Positions 1 to 8,265 of a stretch of DNA of 64,000 bases are shown in pieces (the stretch's first letter is position 1; each line of letters opens with the position of its first letter). The stretch is from assembly GCF_004769525.1 (NCBI RefSeq), contig NZ_RQFT01000001.1, positions 62,001 to 126,000 on the forward strand, given 5' to 3'. Origin of the DNA: Leptospira bouyouniensis. Lineage in GTDB: Bacteria > Spirochaetota > Leptospiria > Leptospirales > Leptospiraceae. The position numbers and the translations under genes are program-made. The notes below the pieces were generated by a model. That model did no database searches and was not told where the DNA came from. It saw only the letters and a program-made list of their open reading frames with translations.

Positions 1-13
1 CATTCTTTGCCTC
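1..13 (-). other. possible start of a gene leaving the left edge
   Basis: On the minus strand the first three bases of the window read ATG, and GAGG lies six bases before it. This would be the start codon and ribosome binding site of a gene running leftwards out of the window, divergent from the gene at 105. The minus-strand frame over about 1-126 is also open but has no convincing start, so the edge could instead lie inside a longer gene. Too little sequence is present to decide. Confidence 0.3.
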
Positions 14-104
14 GTTTTATAATTTCTATGTATAATTGAAAATCTTCTGGAATATTTTCACCTAAAAATTTATACAGGACTAGGCAAATTAAGCCTTTTC
101 CAAG

Positions 105-1436
105 ATGCGCGAACCTAAACCTTTTTCACCAATTCCTTTCTTTTTTAGCATCTTACTCTTAAGTTTGGGTTATGCCTTGTTCTCGTATTTTCGCCCTTTC
201 CCAACAACGGAAACAGAATGGGAGTTTTTAGCGAATGTGAAGGCAGCAACCGAGGAAGGGGGACTCGTTTCTGCGAGAGAACCTCTTGCTTTTTGGTTTG
301 TGGTCACTTGGAAAAAAATCTTTGGTTCGAATTACATCCCATCGTTCATTGCGTTAGCTGGATTCTTTTATAGTTTATTCTTACATTTGTTTCTATTGCT
401 CCTTAGAAACTTTGAATGGAAACGAAATCATTATTTTGTTGTTTACTTAGCAGCGTTTCTTCCTTTCTCCTATGGGTTTCCTACATCTTACTTCACAGAA
501 ACTCTATGTTTGGTTTTTTTGTTACTTGTATTTTTGACATTTCGTTTGGAGAAGATGTCGGACTTACTTATCTTTCCTACATTCACTCTACTTGCCTTTT
601 TTTCTAGTTTCATCATGTTCTATTTGGGATTCACATTCTTTGTGATCTTTACAGGGATTCGCGGATCAAAAAAAGCAGCTCAAAAAACATCTGTATTTTA
701 TAAAAAGAAAAATGTACCGTTTTTATTTTTACTCGGATACCTCGCTTTTTTTGTGTTCTCCTTAATTTACTTTTCATACTCCAATTTTTTTGGAGAGGCT
801 TCCGTCTCCTTTCTTTTCAAAACATGGTACCAAACGTCCCTTATGATTTTACTTCCTATCTTAACCATAGGGATAGGACATGTTTTACTAAAAACAGAAA
901 AAGAATTGAATACCATTACCGCATCCGTGGTGTTAGGTCTTGCAATTCTTACTTCTATATATTTTATCTTTAAGGATTTAAAAGCAAGTGGTGTTGAACC
1001 TTGGGAAACCCAAACCAAAAATCTTACCAAATCCTTTGGGCAAGCACTGATTCTAAAATCAGATCCAATTTATCTACCAAAAGAGTTTTCGTTTGCCTTG
1101 TACTTCCAAACAGGGACCAAAACAAAATATTTAAAAGAAACAAACCTTTCCGATAAATCCTTTTTGTATGTGGAAGGGATATGGAACCAAGACATCCAAC
1201 TGGTTCAAAAATCGGGTTTATTTCGAAAATCCAATCGTTCCATTGGCATTGTTCCACTGAGCGAAGATGATGTGCTCATTCAAAAAACCACATCCGATCG
1301 GATCAAAAACGAAAAGAATCTAAATTTTATATTCAAAAAGGTGGACGATGCTTGGGGGAGTGTTCCCGCAAAACGTCCGTTCGATGTCTATACGGCAAGT
1401 TTACAGAAAAAATTCGGGTATTTGAGTTTTTATTAA
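105..1436 (+). CDS. polytopic membrane protein, GT-C glycosyltransferase-like
   Basis: This is a 443-residue integral membrane protein of unknown function. A hydrophobic segment spans about residues 11-30, and several more fall between about 78 and 300 (clusters of F, L and Y), followed by a soluble C-terminal part of about 150 residues. The architecture (first helix, a short extracytoplasmic loop with acidic residues such as TETEWEF, many helices, then a soluble tail) resembles the GT-C class of lipid-linked sugar transferases, but I see no diagnostic catalytic motif. The ATG at 105 has only a weak AAG upstream, so the start is not certain. It stands alone, convergent with the transglycosylase gene. 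Confidence 0.6.
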   Translation: MREPKPFSPIPFFFSILLLSLGYALFSYFRPFPTTETEWEFLANVKAATEEGGLVSAREPLAFWFVVTWKKIFGSNYIPSFIALAGFFYSLFLHLFLLLLRNFEWKRNHYFVVYLAAFLPFSYGFPTSYFTETLCLVFLLLVFLTFRLEKMSDLLIFPTFTLLAFFSSFIMFYLGFTFFVIFTGIRGSKKAAQKTSVFYKKKNVPFLFLLGYLAFFVFSLIYFSYSNFFGEASVSFLFKTWYQTSLMILLPILTIGIGHVLLKTEKELNTITASVVLGLAILTSIYFIFKDLKASGVEPWETQTKNLTKSFGQALILKSDPIYLPKEFSFALYFQTGTKTKYLKETNLSDKSFLYVEGIWNQDIQLVQKSGLFRKSNRSIGIVPLSEDDVLIQKTTSDRIKNEKNLNFIFKKVDDAWGSVPAKRPFDVYTASLQKKFGYLSFY

Positions 1437-1453
1437 TTCGTTCTTTTCATTTT

Positions 1454-2083
1454 TCATTCCGAACTGAAGTCTTTGTAAAACTGTTTCACTTTTGAAACAT
1501 ATTGTTTTGTCTCTTCATAGGGAGGAATGCCCTTATATCGTTTGACTGCACCAGGTCCGGCATTATAAGCGGCAATCGCCTTCTCAGGGTCTTTGAATTC
1601 TTTCATGAGTCCTTTTAAGAATTTCACACCACCCACCACATTTTCTTCTGGATCAAATGGATCTTTCACACCCAAACTCTCAGCAGTTTCAGGCATGAGT
1701 TGCATAAGACCCATGGCACCTTTTGGGGAAACTGCCTTTGTTTTGAATCCAGATTCTGCTTTCACCATGGCTTTGACCAAGTTGGGATCCATCCCCTGTG
1801 CTTCCGCAATGGATTCAATCGACTGGAGTAAATTTCTTGGCTGATTTGTTCCGATTTTCTCGTAAGGTTCTCTTATTGTCTGTGGTTTGGGGAAAGGCAA
1901 TGAGAGGGAATCCTTCGATTCTTGGCTTATTACTTGGTTAGTTTGGTTTTGGATTTGTTTGGAAAACTCGCGTTCTAATACATCGGGAAACGAAATTAAA
2001 GACTTTGGGTTTTTGGTCAGTTGGGTGAGTGATTCCATACGGTTGAGTACAGAAGTAACAGAAGGAATGTCGGTGAGTCTCAC
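1454..2083 (-). CDS. lytic transglycosylase (SLT domain)
   Basis: This 209-residue protein has a C-terminal SLT/lysozyme-like domain from about residue 85. The family signature is clear: the catalytic Glu in AMVKAESGF, then the GAMGLMQLMP motif and the AAYNAGPGAVKRY motif near the C-terminus. Such enzymes cleave the MurNAc-GlcNAc bond of peptidoglycan with formation of 1,6-anhydro-MurNAc. The first 80 residues are unlike known domains and lack an obvious signal peptide. The reading frame opens with GTG at 2083 and has no good ribosome binding site; ATG at 2035 is an alternative. Leptospiral proteins of this size often accompany motility or cell-wall growth functions, but nothing nearby shows that here. 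Confidence 0.85.
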   Translation of the reverse strand: MRLTDIPSVTSVLNRMESLTQLTKNPKSLISFPDVLEREFSKQIQNQTNQVISQESKDSLSLPFPKPQTIREPYEKIGTNQPRNLLQSIESIAEAQGMDPNLVKAMVKAESGFKTKAVSPKGAMGLMQLMPETAESLGVKDPFDPEENVVGGVKFLKGLMKEFKDPEKAIAAYNAGPGAVKRYKGIPPYEETKQYVSKVKQFYKDFSSE

Positions 2084-2141
2084 ATTGAAAATATCGGTTG
2101 GATTGCCGAAAACTGTAGAAAAAAAGTTATGTCTCTTTCTC

Positions 2142-2525
2142 TTATTTAGGTATCTGGATGGCTTCTAAATCCTTTAAGGCCAAAGGTTTTGTGAGATACC
2201 CTTTGACATTGGGGAAGGATTGGCTTTTGGATTTGTCACTCGGGTCAATGGAAGAGGTGAGAATATAGGTAGGAATCTTTGAAAACTGGGAGTTGGTTTG
2301 GATCTCATCTAAAAATTGCCATCCATCCATGATTGGCATGTTCAAATCTAAAAACAAAAGATCAGGAGAAACATTTGTTTTGTGCAAAGCTTCTAACGCA
2401 TCAGCACCATTGGGGAAGGTAATAATTTCAGATGCGAAGGAAAACTTTTCCATCAAGGTTTTGATGAGGAATGTAGTGACTGCATCGTCTTCAATTAGAA
2501 ATACCTTTGCTAACGGATTCATCAT
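2142..2525 (-). CDS. single-domain response regulator (CheY-like receiver)
   Basis: This is a receiver domain with no output domain, about 128 residues from the ATG at 2525. The acidic pocket is in FLIEDD, the phosphoacceptor Asp is in LFLDLNMP, the Thr/Ser switch in YILTSS, and the Lys in LTKPL. The frame extends upstream to a TTG at 2573, but two adjacent ATG codons at 2525 and 2522 fit the usual start of the domain better. No kinase lies next to it, so its partner is unknown. It is separated from the transglycosylase by about 60 bases and may be transcribed alone. Confidence 0.85.
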   Translation of the reverse strand: MMNPLAKVFLIEDDAVTTFLIKTLMEKFSFASEIITFPNGADALEALHKTNVSPDLLFLDLNMPIMDGWQFLDEIQTNSQFSKIPTYILTSSIDPSDKSKSQSFPNVKGYLTKPLALKDLEAIQIPK

Positions 2526-2597
2526 TCTAGGAATACTTGTATTAGAATTTACTAATCTATCTAAAAGAATCAACCATTAAATACCGTTTAACGAACT

Positions 2598-4004
2598 TTA
2601 GAAAGAATGTGGAGAAGTCAAAATTTCGGGTCTCAGAATTTCTTTTAATTTTTTTTCTTCGAGTAAACCTAGTTCAAGTACGATGGATTCCACCGATCGA
2701 TTTTCTGCGAGTGCTCGTTTGGCAACAAGAGTGGCATTTTCATAACCAATATAAGGATTGAGTGCAGTTGCAAGTCCGGCTGAAGTTTTTACTCGGGATT
2801 CCAACAATTCTCTGTTTGCTGTGATACCAGAAACGCAGTTGATTTCCAAAGTTTTGCAACCAGCAGTTAAGTGCTCAATGCTTTTGAATAAGCTATGGGC
2901 AATAATTGGTTCAAATGCATTTAATTGTAATTGTCCTGCTTCCGCTGCCATTGTGATTGTAATATCGTTTCCAATCACTTCATAAGCAATTTGGTTGACT
3001 ACCTCTGGGATAATTGGATTGACTTTGCCTGGCATTATGGAAGATCCTGCTGCCTTTGCTGGTAAATTAATTTCATTGAACCCACCTTGTGGTCCGCTAG
3101 ATAATAGTCGTAAATCGTTACATACTTTTGAGAGTTTTGTAGCAATCCGTTTTAATACACCTGACAACTGTACAAAGGCTCCCGTGTCTTGCGTGGCTTC
3201 GATTAGGTTTGGTGCAGCATTCAAATCAATACCGGTTTGTTTGGCAAGAATCTCTGTGACAATTTTGGAATAACGAATATCTGTGTTGATACCTGTCCCA
3301 ATAGCCGTAGCGCCCAAATTGATTTCGCCAATCAGAGACGTGGCTTCTTTGAGGCGAGAAATATCCTCACCTAACATAACATCATAAGTTGAAAACTCTT
3401 GTCCCAATGTCATGGGAACAGCATCTTGTAATTGCGTTCGACCAATTTTTAAGATATCCTTAAATTCATCTGATTTTTTACGAAATGACATTTGTAAACT
3501 TTCAAGCGCAGAAAGTAACCCTCGGATTGAAAAGACAGCGGCTAATTTGATCGATGATGGATACACATCATTTGTGCTTTGAGACATATTGACATCATTC
3601 AATGGATGGATGTAACCATAATCACCTTTAGGATGACCTGCCAGTTCCAAGGCAATGTTTGTAATCACTTCGTTGGCATTCATATTTGTTGAGGTCCCCG
3701 CTCCCCCTTGGATCACATCCACAACAAACTCAGTGTGGAATTCTCCGGCCAAAATTCGGTCACAAGCTTCGATGATGGTTTTGGTTTTTTCTTTTGAAAG
3801 GAGTCCTAATTGTAAATTGGCTTCCGCAGATGCTTTTTTGATATGGGCAAGGGCAGACACCAAATCGGGGTAGGAGCCGATGGTTTTTCCGGTGATAGGG
3901 TAGTTTTCTAGTGCGCGTAAAGTATGGATGCCCCAATATACTTCGATTGGAATTTCTCTTTCACCAAGTAGGTCATGTTCGATCCTAAATTTGTTCTGTT
4001 TCAT
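2598..4004 (-). CDS. aspA: aspartate ammonia-lyase
   Basis: This 468-residue enzyme of the aspartase/fumarase superfamily converts L-aspartate to fumarate and ammonia. The N-terminal RIEHDLLGEREIP and YWGIHTLRALENY motifs match aspartases rather than class II fumarases. The superfamily signature GSSIMPGKVNP is intact and carries the mobile-loop serine; MSQSTNDVYP and IGRTQLQDAVP are also present. Full family length suggests an intact enzyme. The start ATG at 4004 has GGAG ten bases upstream. It links amino-acid nitrogen to the TCA cycle and is apparently monocistronic. Confidence 0.93.
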   Translation of the reverse strand: MKQNKFRIEHDLLGEREIPIEVYWGIHTLRALENYPITGKTIGSYPDLVSALAHIKKASAEANLQLGLLSKEKTKTIIEACDRILAGEFHTEFVVDVIQGGAGTSTNMNANEVITNIALELAGHPKGDYGYIHPLNDVNMSQSTNDVYPSSIKLAAVFSIRGLLSALESLQMSFRKKSDEFKDILKIGRTQLQDAVPMTLGQEFSTYDVMLGEDISRLKEATSLIGEINLGATAIGTGINTDIRYSKIVTEILAKQTGIDLNAAPNLIEATQDTGAFVQLSGVLKRIATKLSKVCNDLRLLSSGPQGGFNEINLPAKAAGSSIMPGKVNPIIPEVVNQIAYEVIGNDITITMAAEAGQLQLNAFEPIIAHSLFKSIEHLTAGCKTLEINCVSGITANRELLESRVKTSAGLATALNPYIGYENATLVAKRALAENRSVESIVLELGLLEEKKLKEILRPEILTSPHSF

Positions 4005-4066
4005 TCCAGAATTTCTCCAGCTGAGAACGAAAGATAGTCGACCAAATGGAAATGGGAAGAAGATTT

Positions 4067-4423
4067 ATGTTTTGCATGAAGAAAAACCCAATTGTTAATT
4101 CATTCCTTTTGATTTCTATTTTACCTTTCTTTCTCTATGGCATTGAAAAAGAGAATTCTGCCACCAATTGTAAACAAAAAGAAGAAACGGTCAAAACCAT
4201 TTACCAACTTTTGCCGGACTCAGAAAGGTCATGTGTTGAAATTGCAAAACTTGTGATCGTAGAAGAAGATGAAGATGGGGAAAAACTCGATAAAGAATAC
4301 AATGATTTGTTTTTGAAAGTTTGCGAACTCAAACGCAAAAAACGGTCATTGGAAGAAATTCGAGAAAACTTGGGACTTTCGAAACAATGTAATTCTTTAA
4401 ATTCAATTACGAAAAAGAATTGA
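4067..4423 (+). CDS. small exported protein, unknown function
   Basis: I do not recognise this protein of about 118 residues. A basic start followed by a hydrophobic run (SFLLISILPFFLYG) looks like a signal peptide. The mature part is highly charged, with spaced cysteines (NCKQKEE, RSCVEIA, KVCELK, KQCNSLN) that could form two disulfides, and looks helical. Three in-frame ATGs are available at 4046, 4067 and 4076; GGGAAGAAG just before 4067 favours that one. Confidence 0.6.
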   Translation: MFCMKKNPIVNSFLLISILPFFLYGIEKENSATNCKQKEETVKTIYQLLPDSERSCVEIAKLVIVEEDEDGEKLDKEYNDLFLKVCELKRKKRSLEEIRENLGLSKQCNSLNSITKKN

Positions 4424-4460
4424 TTCTCTTTGCCTTTTTAGTAAATTTATTGCAAGTTCT

Positions 4461-5141
4461 ATGCTGAATTACATATCAATTTTTTGTTTGTTCCTTTTCC
4501 CCATGGTGATTTTACCTTGTGAATCTTTTGCTACAAAAACTTTACCACCTATCGATCATTCGTCGAAAGATAAAAGTTTTGCAGAATTCAAAGCAAAATT
4601 TGTAAAAGCCTTAAAATCAAAAGATCGAAAGTCATTGGAGACGTTTTTAGATAAAGATATTCATTTTACTTTTGGTCCAGAGTCGGGCAAAAAAGAATTT
4701 TTAAAATACTTCCAACTCATGGAGAAACCGAATGAATCAGATTTTTGGAATTTGATGAATGATACCATTCAATTGGGTTTTCGACAAAATGCAGAAGGCC
4801 AAATGGTTGCTCCTTATTTTTTTGAAACCTTCCCGAGTGAATATGATCCATTTTCACATTATCTAGTGATTGGGAAAAATGTAAATGTAAGAGAGGATGC
4901 TTCAAAAGATTCTAAGACTCTCCAGCAACTCAGTTATCAAATTGTTCGATCGGAAGCAGATGATTTGGATGGAAGGAGATTGGAAAAAGAAAGCAATTGT
5001 AATTGGAAAAAAATCTGTACCCCTCAGGGAAAATCCGGATTTGTTTGTGATCGATTCGTTCGTAGTCCTCTTGACTACAGAGCTTTTTTTGAAAAAAAGA
5101 AAGGCCAATGGTATCTAACCACATTCGTTGTGGGCGATTGA
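4461..5141 (+). CDS. exported SH3b-domain protein
   Basis: This 226-residue protein begins with a hydrophobic signal-like segment (residues 1-25). An alpha/beta region of about 100 residues follows, with KEFLKYFQ-type helices, resembling secreted NTF2-like or cystatin-like folds. A bacterial SH3 domain starts near residue 140: the IGKNVNVREDASKDS motif is the typical SH3b opening, and ICTPQGKSGFV fits the later GxxGWV-like strand. SH3b modules usually bind cell-wall or protein ligands in the periplasm. It lies 37 bases after the preceding small exported gene, so the two may be cotranscribed. Confidence 0.65.
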   Translation: MLNYISIFCLFLFPMVILPCESFATKTLPPIDHSSKDKSFAEFKAKFVKALKSKDRKSLETFLDKDIHFTFGPESGKKEFLKYFQLMEKPNESDFWNLMNDTIQLGFRQNAEGQMVAPYFFETFPSEYDPFSHYLVIGKNVNVREDASKDSKTLQQLSYQIVRSEADDLDGRRLEKESNCNWKKICTPQGKSGFVCDRFVRSPLDYRAFFEKKKGQWYLTTFVVGD

Positions 5142-5232
5142 TAACTGTTAAATTATATGATTCATTAGATTTTTCTTGATATTCGAAAGGATAGTTTTCA
5201 TCTTAGAACAAACAATCGTAAAAGGATTCTCT

Positions 5233-5613
5233 ATGTTAAAAAAAATGATTCTGGGTGCTCTTGCATTCTCTCTCACTAATTGTTTGGTTTTAAACCCACT
5301 TGGTGCCAATCTTGACCGCGAAAAGGGTTCAGTTGCTGCAGGAAGGATCACAGATGCAGCCATCCAAGCGGATATTGTAAATGGAATTTTATTATCTGGA
5401 AGAGGGAATGTTTCACTAGTAACTTTCCTCGCTGCTGACATTGCAAAAATAGAGTCTGATAAATATTACGTAAAATCCGATATTGACCAATGTGTGGAAT
5501 CTATTAATGGTCTCAAAGGATATGCACTTGGTTCACTGATTCCAAACATCATTTCTTGCCGAGATTTAAAAGCTGACGGATATATCGTTGGAGAACCTTT
5601 CCCAAGCATCTAA
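5233..5613 (+). CDS. small lipoprotein, TIGR04452-like
   Basis: This is a 126-residue predicted lipoprotein. The ATG at 5233 follows an AAAGGA ribosome binding site, and the signal peptide ends in a spirochaetal lipobox (SLTNC, Asn at -1). The mature part has the pattern of the Leptospira-restricted TIGR04452 lipoprotein family as I remember it: an alanine-rich AAGRITDAAIQADIVNGIL segment, a central hydrophobic stretch, then two cysteines (DQCVES, ISCRDLKADGY). The function of that family is unknown. The frame is open further upstream to 5176, but that part would precede the signal peptide. Confidence 0.7.
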   Translation: MLKKMILGALAFSLTNCLVLNPLGANLDREKGSVAAGRITDAAIQADIVNGILLSGRGNVSLVTFLAADIAKIESDKYYVKSDIDQCVESINGLKGYALGSLIPNIISCRDLKADGYIVGEPFPSI

Positions 5614-5635
5614 TCCAATATCATAAAAAAGAATC

Positions 5636-5662
5636 TCCCTGTTCTTTTTTTTTGAGCAGGGA
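5636..5662 (+). terminator. hairpin after the lipoprotein gene
   Basis: TCCCTGTTC and GAGCAGGGA pair over nine bases with one G-T wobble around a loop of nine T residues, 23 bases after the lipoprotein stop. There is no U-tract after the stem, so intrinsic termination is not certain. Confidence 0.35.
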
Positions 5663-5714
5663 ACCTTTCCTAAATCTTCCGGGTCATATTCTCAAAACTA
5701 ACAAGGAAGGTTTT

Positions 5715-6167
5715 ATGATCTCTCTCAAACAAGTGCTAAAAATCACCACAACCCTCGGTCTTATATCAGTGATGGCCTTTGCTTTTGGCAATTGCCGCGG
5801 GCATAAAGACTTTGAAAAAAGAATCGAATGGGTTGCATCGAAACTCACTTCAAAACTGGATTTGGACGAAACACAAAAGGCAAAACTTGAAAGTATCAAA
5901 GCGGAACTCATTGCCAAACACAAGGAAATGAAACCTAAACATGAATCTTGGGCAAAAGAAATGGCAACTCAGATTCGTTCAGAAAAAATTGATACCAAAC
6001 TTCTCGATAAAATGAGTGTCGAAAGAGAAACTCGCCACCAAGAGATGCGAAAGTTTTTCCAAACGAAACTTGTAGAATTCCATGCGGTACTCAAACCTGA
6101 ACAAAGAGAAAAGTTTGCAGAACTCGTTGAAAAATTTGCTTCTCGTCACCAACCACCAGAAGAGTAA
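5715..6167 (+). CDS. Spy/CpxP/CnrX-like periplasmic sensor (possible lipoprotein)
   Basis: This 150-residue protein of the LTXXQ/Spy-CpxP type has a signal peptide ending in GNC, a plausible spirochaetal lipobox, then an all-helical charged domain. The repeat-like motifs KLDLDETQKAKLESI and VLKPEQREKF correspond to the two LTxxQ motifs of the family. His, Met and Glu residues (RETRHQEMRKFF, SRHQPPEE) could bind metal. Members either sense metals or misfolded protein in the periplasm (CnrX, ZraP, CpxP). It starts at ATG 5715 after AAGGAAGG, and its stop is three bases before an ECF sigma gene, so it is probably the sensor for that sigma factor. Confidence 0.75.
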   Translation: MISLKQVLKITTTLGLISVMAFAFGNCRGHKDFEKRIEWVASKLTSKLDLDETQKAKLESIKAELIAKHKEMKPKHESWAKEMATQIRSEKIDTKLLDKMSVERETRHQEMRKFFQTKLVEFHAVLKPEQREKFAELVEKFASRHQPPEE

Positions 6168-6170
6168 ACT

Positions 6171-6695
6171 ATGGTTACTTTTGACTTCGAAACAGTAGTC
6201 AAAGAAACCAAATACTTGGTTTTAAAAACGATCGGTGAAACCCTCATCGATCGTTTTGACGATGCCACAGAAGATGTGGTACAGGAAGTGTATTTTCGTG
6301 TATTCAAATCACTCGAAAAAAGTGGGTTTGATGGGCGTTCGAAAATTTCTACTTGGATCTATACGATCGCAAAGAATGAATCCCTTCGAATGAATGAAAA
6401 ACGATTACGAGAAGAAGAAAAGGCAAAAAGGTTCCTTCAAAAAAACAAATCAGATCTTTTCCAAGTAGAAGATAACAACTCCTTTCTCAATGAAGATTGG
6501 ATTGAATCAATGTTACAGAGTATTCCTGAAGTGTATCGAAATACATTACGTTTGTACTTATCTGGGAAAAGTATGGAAGAAATCGCAATCGAACTTCATA
6601 TCAAACAAGGAACTGTTAAGTCTAGGTTGTTTCGAACAAAAGAATGGATCCGTAAAACTTTGCCAGGAGTAAAAAATGAATTCCAAGAATCCTAA
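6171..6695 (+). CDS. ECF-type RNA polymerase sigma factor
   Basis: This 174-residue sigma-70 family protein contains only regions 2 and 4. Region 2 spans about residues 20-80: DATEDVVQEVYFRVF is the core-binding helix and KISTWIYTIAKNESL the -10 recognition part. Region 4 spans about residues 115-165, ending in the helix-turn-helix MEEIAIELHIKQGTVKSRLFR. It starts three bases after the Spy-like gene and overlaps the following small membrane-protein gene by 20 bases, so the three are translated as one unit. By analogy with cnrYXH, the neighbours would control its release. Confidence 0.9.
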   Translation: MVTFDFETVVKETKYLVLKTIGETLIDRFDDATEDVVQEVYFRVFKSLEKSGFDGRSKISTWIYTIAKNESLRMNEKRLREEEKAKRFLQKNKSDLFQVEDNNSFLNEDWIESMLQSIPEVYRNTLRLYLSGKSMEEIAIELHIKQGTVKSRLFRTKEWIRKTLPGVKNEFQES

Positions 6696-6939
6696 AAAAT
6701 GGGAAGAATTATTGAATGATTCTGATTTCGAATCTCGAATCATCCGAAAAACAACAACTCGAGTTCAAAAACAAAAACGAAGCAGAAACATAGCAGTTTC
6801 AGTGGCATTGGTTTTTCTTGTTTTTGTTACTCTTTCGATCAATCAATGGATCATTGAACCAAATGAAATTGTCAATAACATGGGTTACTTGGTTGAAGAA
6901 CTGAGTTCTGAATCGATTGTGAGTTTGAGTTTCGATTGA
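6676..6939 (+). CDS. small single-span membrane protein, putative anti-sigma factor
   Basis: This 87-residue protein has a charged cytoplasmic N-terminus of about 35 residues (KKWEELLNDSDFESRI), one transmembrane helix (VSVALVFLVFVTLSI) and a short extracytoplasmic tail. I do not recognise the sequence. Its start lies inside the end of the ECF sigma gene (20-base overlap), and its size and topology match CnrY-type anti-sigma factors, so I infer that it holds the sigma factor at the membrane. Confidence 0.6.
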   Translation: MNSKNPKKWEELLNDSDFESRIIRKTTTRVQKQKRSRNIAVSVALVFLVFVTLSINQWIIEPNEIVNNMGYLVEELSSESIVSLSFD

Positions 6940-7043
6940 TCATTGGTATTGATAAATATCAGTACGGATAAGAGGTCTTTAATCGTAGAAAGGAGTATCT
7001 AATTTCAAAATGTTCCGTCATAATTGTAAAGGGACAATTGAAA

Positions 7044-7373
7044 ATGAACGCTTGCATTCTCTACCTAAACAACAAACGAATTGATATGATCAAGTTAGAA
7101 TCAGATCATATGGAATCTAAGTCATGGGAAAAACTAAAAGAGTCCGATAAATGGGATTTCGCAGAGATTACAAGAAATTTAAATCCTACCACAAGTGAAG
7201 TGATCCTCGTCGGAGAATCAGGACTCAATACAGAGTATCGAAGATGGCTTGCCAACCATGATCGAGTCATCGCAAAAAAACTGATTGCAGTGATCGGAAG
7301 CACATTAGAAACAAAAATCAATCCAAATCTTGTCAGCCATTTCAAGGAAAAATATTTTCGTAAGAGGGGATAA
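7044..7373 (+). CDS. small eRF1/pelota-like translational protein
   Basis: This is a protein of about 109 residues. The segment EVILVGESGLNTEYRRWL, then HDRVIAKKLIAVIGS and HFKEKYF, resembles small bacterial proteins with an eRF1 domain-3-like fold, often annotated as translational machinery or host-attachment proteins. Their function is poorly known. An AAAGGGA lies upstream; ATG at 7044 is preferred over an in-frame TTG at 7038. It stands alone, convergent with the cbb3 assembly operon. Confidence 0.5.
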   Translation: MNACILYLNNKRIDMIKLESDHMESKSWEKLKESDKWDFAEITRNLNPTTSEVILVGESGLNTEYRRWLANHDRVIAKKLIAVIGSTLETKINPNLVSHFKEKYFRKRG

Positions 7374-7379
7374 CACCCT

Positions 7380-8072
7380 TTAATTGATTAAATGGTCGCA
7401 AGATTCTCCGTGTGCATGGAAAAACAATCGGAAGAGTAGAAACCCAAGTGATGTCAATAGTAATAGTGTTCCAAAAACTGGGATCCATTTGGGTTGAATG
7501 TACTTTCGAATTTTTCCTAAAAGAAAGTTTACACCAGTTAGCATTGGCACTGTGCCTAAGTAAAAAGTAAACATTACGACCCCACCTGTTATCATGTCCC
7601 CTGTTGCAAACGATGCAGCATAGGCAGGGTACAAAACACCGCAAGGGAGTAGGGCACTAAAGAATCCAATACCCAATCCCAAGCCGTTTTGATTGGTTTT
7701 CCTTCTCAGGTTTTGTAAAAGTTGGGAAAACCCATTTGGGAATCTACCAACTTTTGGATTGGTTTGGTTCACGAACATACGCAACAAAAAAAGGAATAGA
7801 AATACAAAGGTGAAAATACCTGCTATCCCTTGGATTGTGGTGAGTTCTCCCAAAGCATTGGCTCCTTTCCCCAAAAAACCTAAAACCAGGCCTAAAAAAG
7901 TATAAGAGAGCATCCGACCCAAATGATAAAGTAAAACAGGAATTTGTTTGGATGGGCTTTCTGATTGGAGCAGAGAAACAAATGGTCCGCACATCAAAGC
8001 ACAGTGAAAACTGCTAATTAAACCATAAATGAGGATTGAACCAAAAAAACTAATGTTTGCTAGTTGATCCAT
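7380..8072 (-). CDS. TauE/SafE-family membrane protein of the cbb3 operon
   Basis: This is a polytopic protein of about 230 residues with six predicted helices, of the sulfite exporter TauE/SafE type that commonly follows ccoS. The first helix carries the HCALMCGP motif typical of the metal-associated subgroup, and a second PCG motif sits in LLPCGVLYPAYA. The C-terminus is rich in His and Cys (FFHAHGESCDH). The likely role is copper or thiol handling during cbb3 oxidase maturation. The ATG at 8072 overlaps ccoS by 23 bases, which supports it over the longer open frame beginning at 8138. It is the last gene of the operon. Confidence 0.8.
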   Translation of the reverse strand: MDQLANISFFGSILIYGLISSFHCALMCGPFVSLLQSESPSKQIPVLLYHLGRMLSYTFLGLVLGFLGKGANALGELTTIQGIAGIFTFVFLFLFLLRMFVNQTNPKVGRFPNGFSQLLQNLRRKTNQNGLGLGIGFFSALLPCGVLYPAYAASFATGDMITGGVVMFTFYLGTVPMLTGVNFLLGKIRKYIQPKWIPVFGTLLLLTSLGFLLFRLFFHAHGESCDHLIN

Positions 8073-8265
8073 CTTTTTTAACTTTATTACCAGGATCTGA
8101 ATTTTCCGAATTCGATTGTACCGGGTATTCTTCTTCAAAAAACATTCGGTATTTTGGAGATTCTATGTCTTCAAATTGGCCTTTTTTAAAAGCTAATATA
8201 AATACATATAAAAAGAAACCAGCAATACACATTGCCATTGGTATGGTTAAATAGAGGGCTTCCAT
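8050..8265 (-). CDS. ccoS: cbb3 oxidase assembly protein CcoS
   Basis: This is a 71-residue protein with one N-terminal helix (TIPMAMCIAGFFLYVFILA) followed by GQFEDIESPKYRMFFEEE, the typical CcoS arrangement of a GQFDD-like motif and a conserved acidic end. CcoS is needed for inserting cofactors into cbb3 oxidase in bacteria where it was studied. It overlaps ccoI by 19 bases upstream and the TauE-like gene downstream. The C-terminal extension rich in Ser, Asn and Lys is longer than in many homologues. Confidence 0.9.
   Translation of the reverse strand: MEALYLTIPMAMCIAGFFLYVFILAFKKGQFEDIESPKYRMFFEEEYPVQSNSENSDPGNKVKKDGSTSKH

Noticed and set aside
1..126. Open minus-strand frame of about 40 codons at the left edge
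   Set aside because: It has no start codon and overlaps the start of the plus-strand membrane-protein gene; it is more likely leader sequence.
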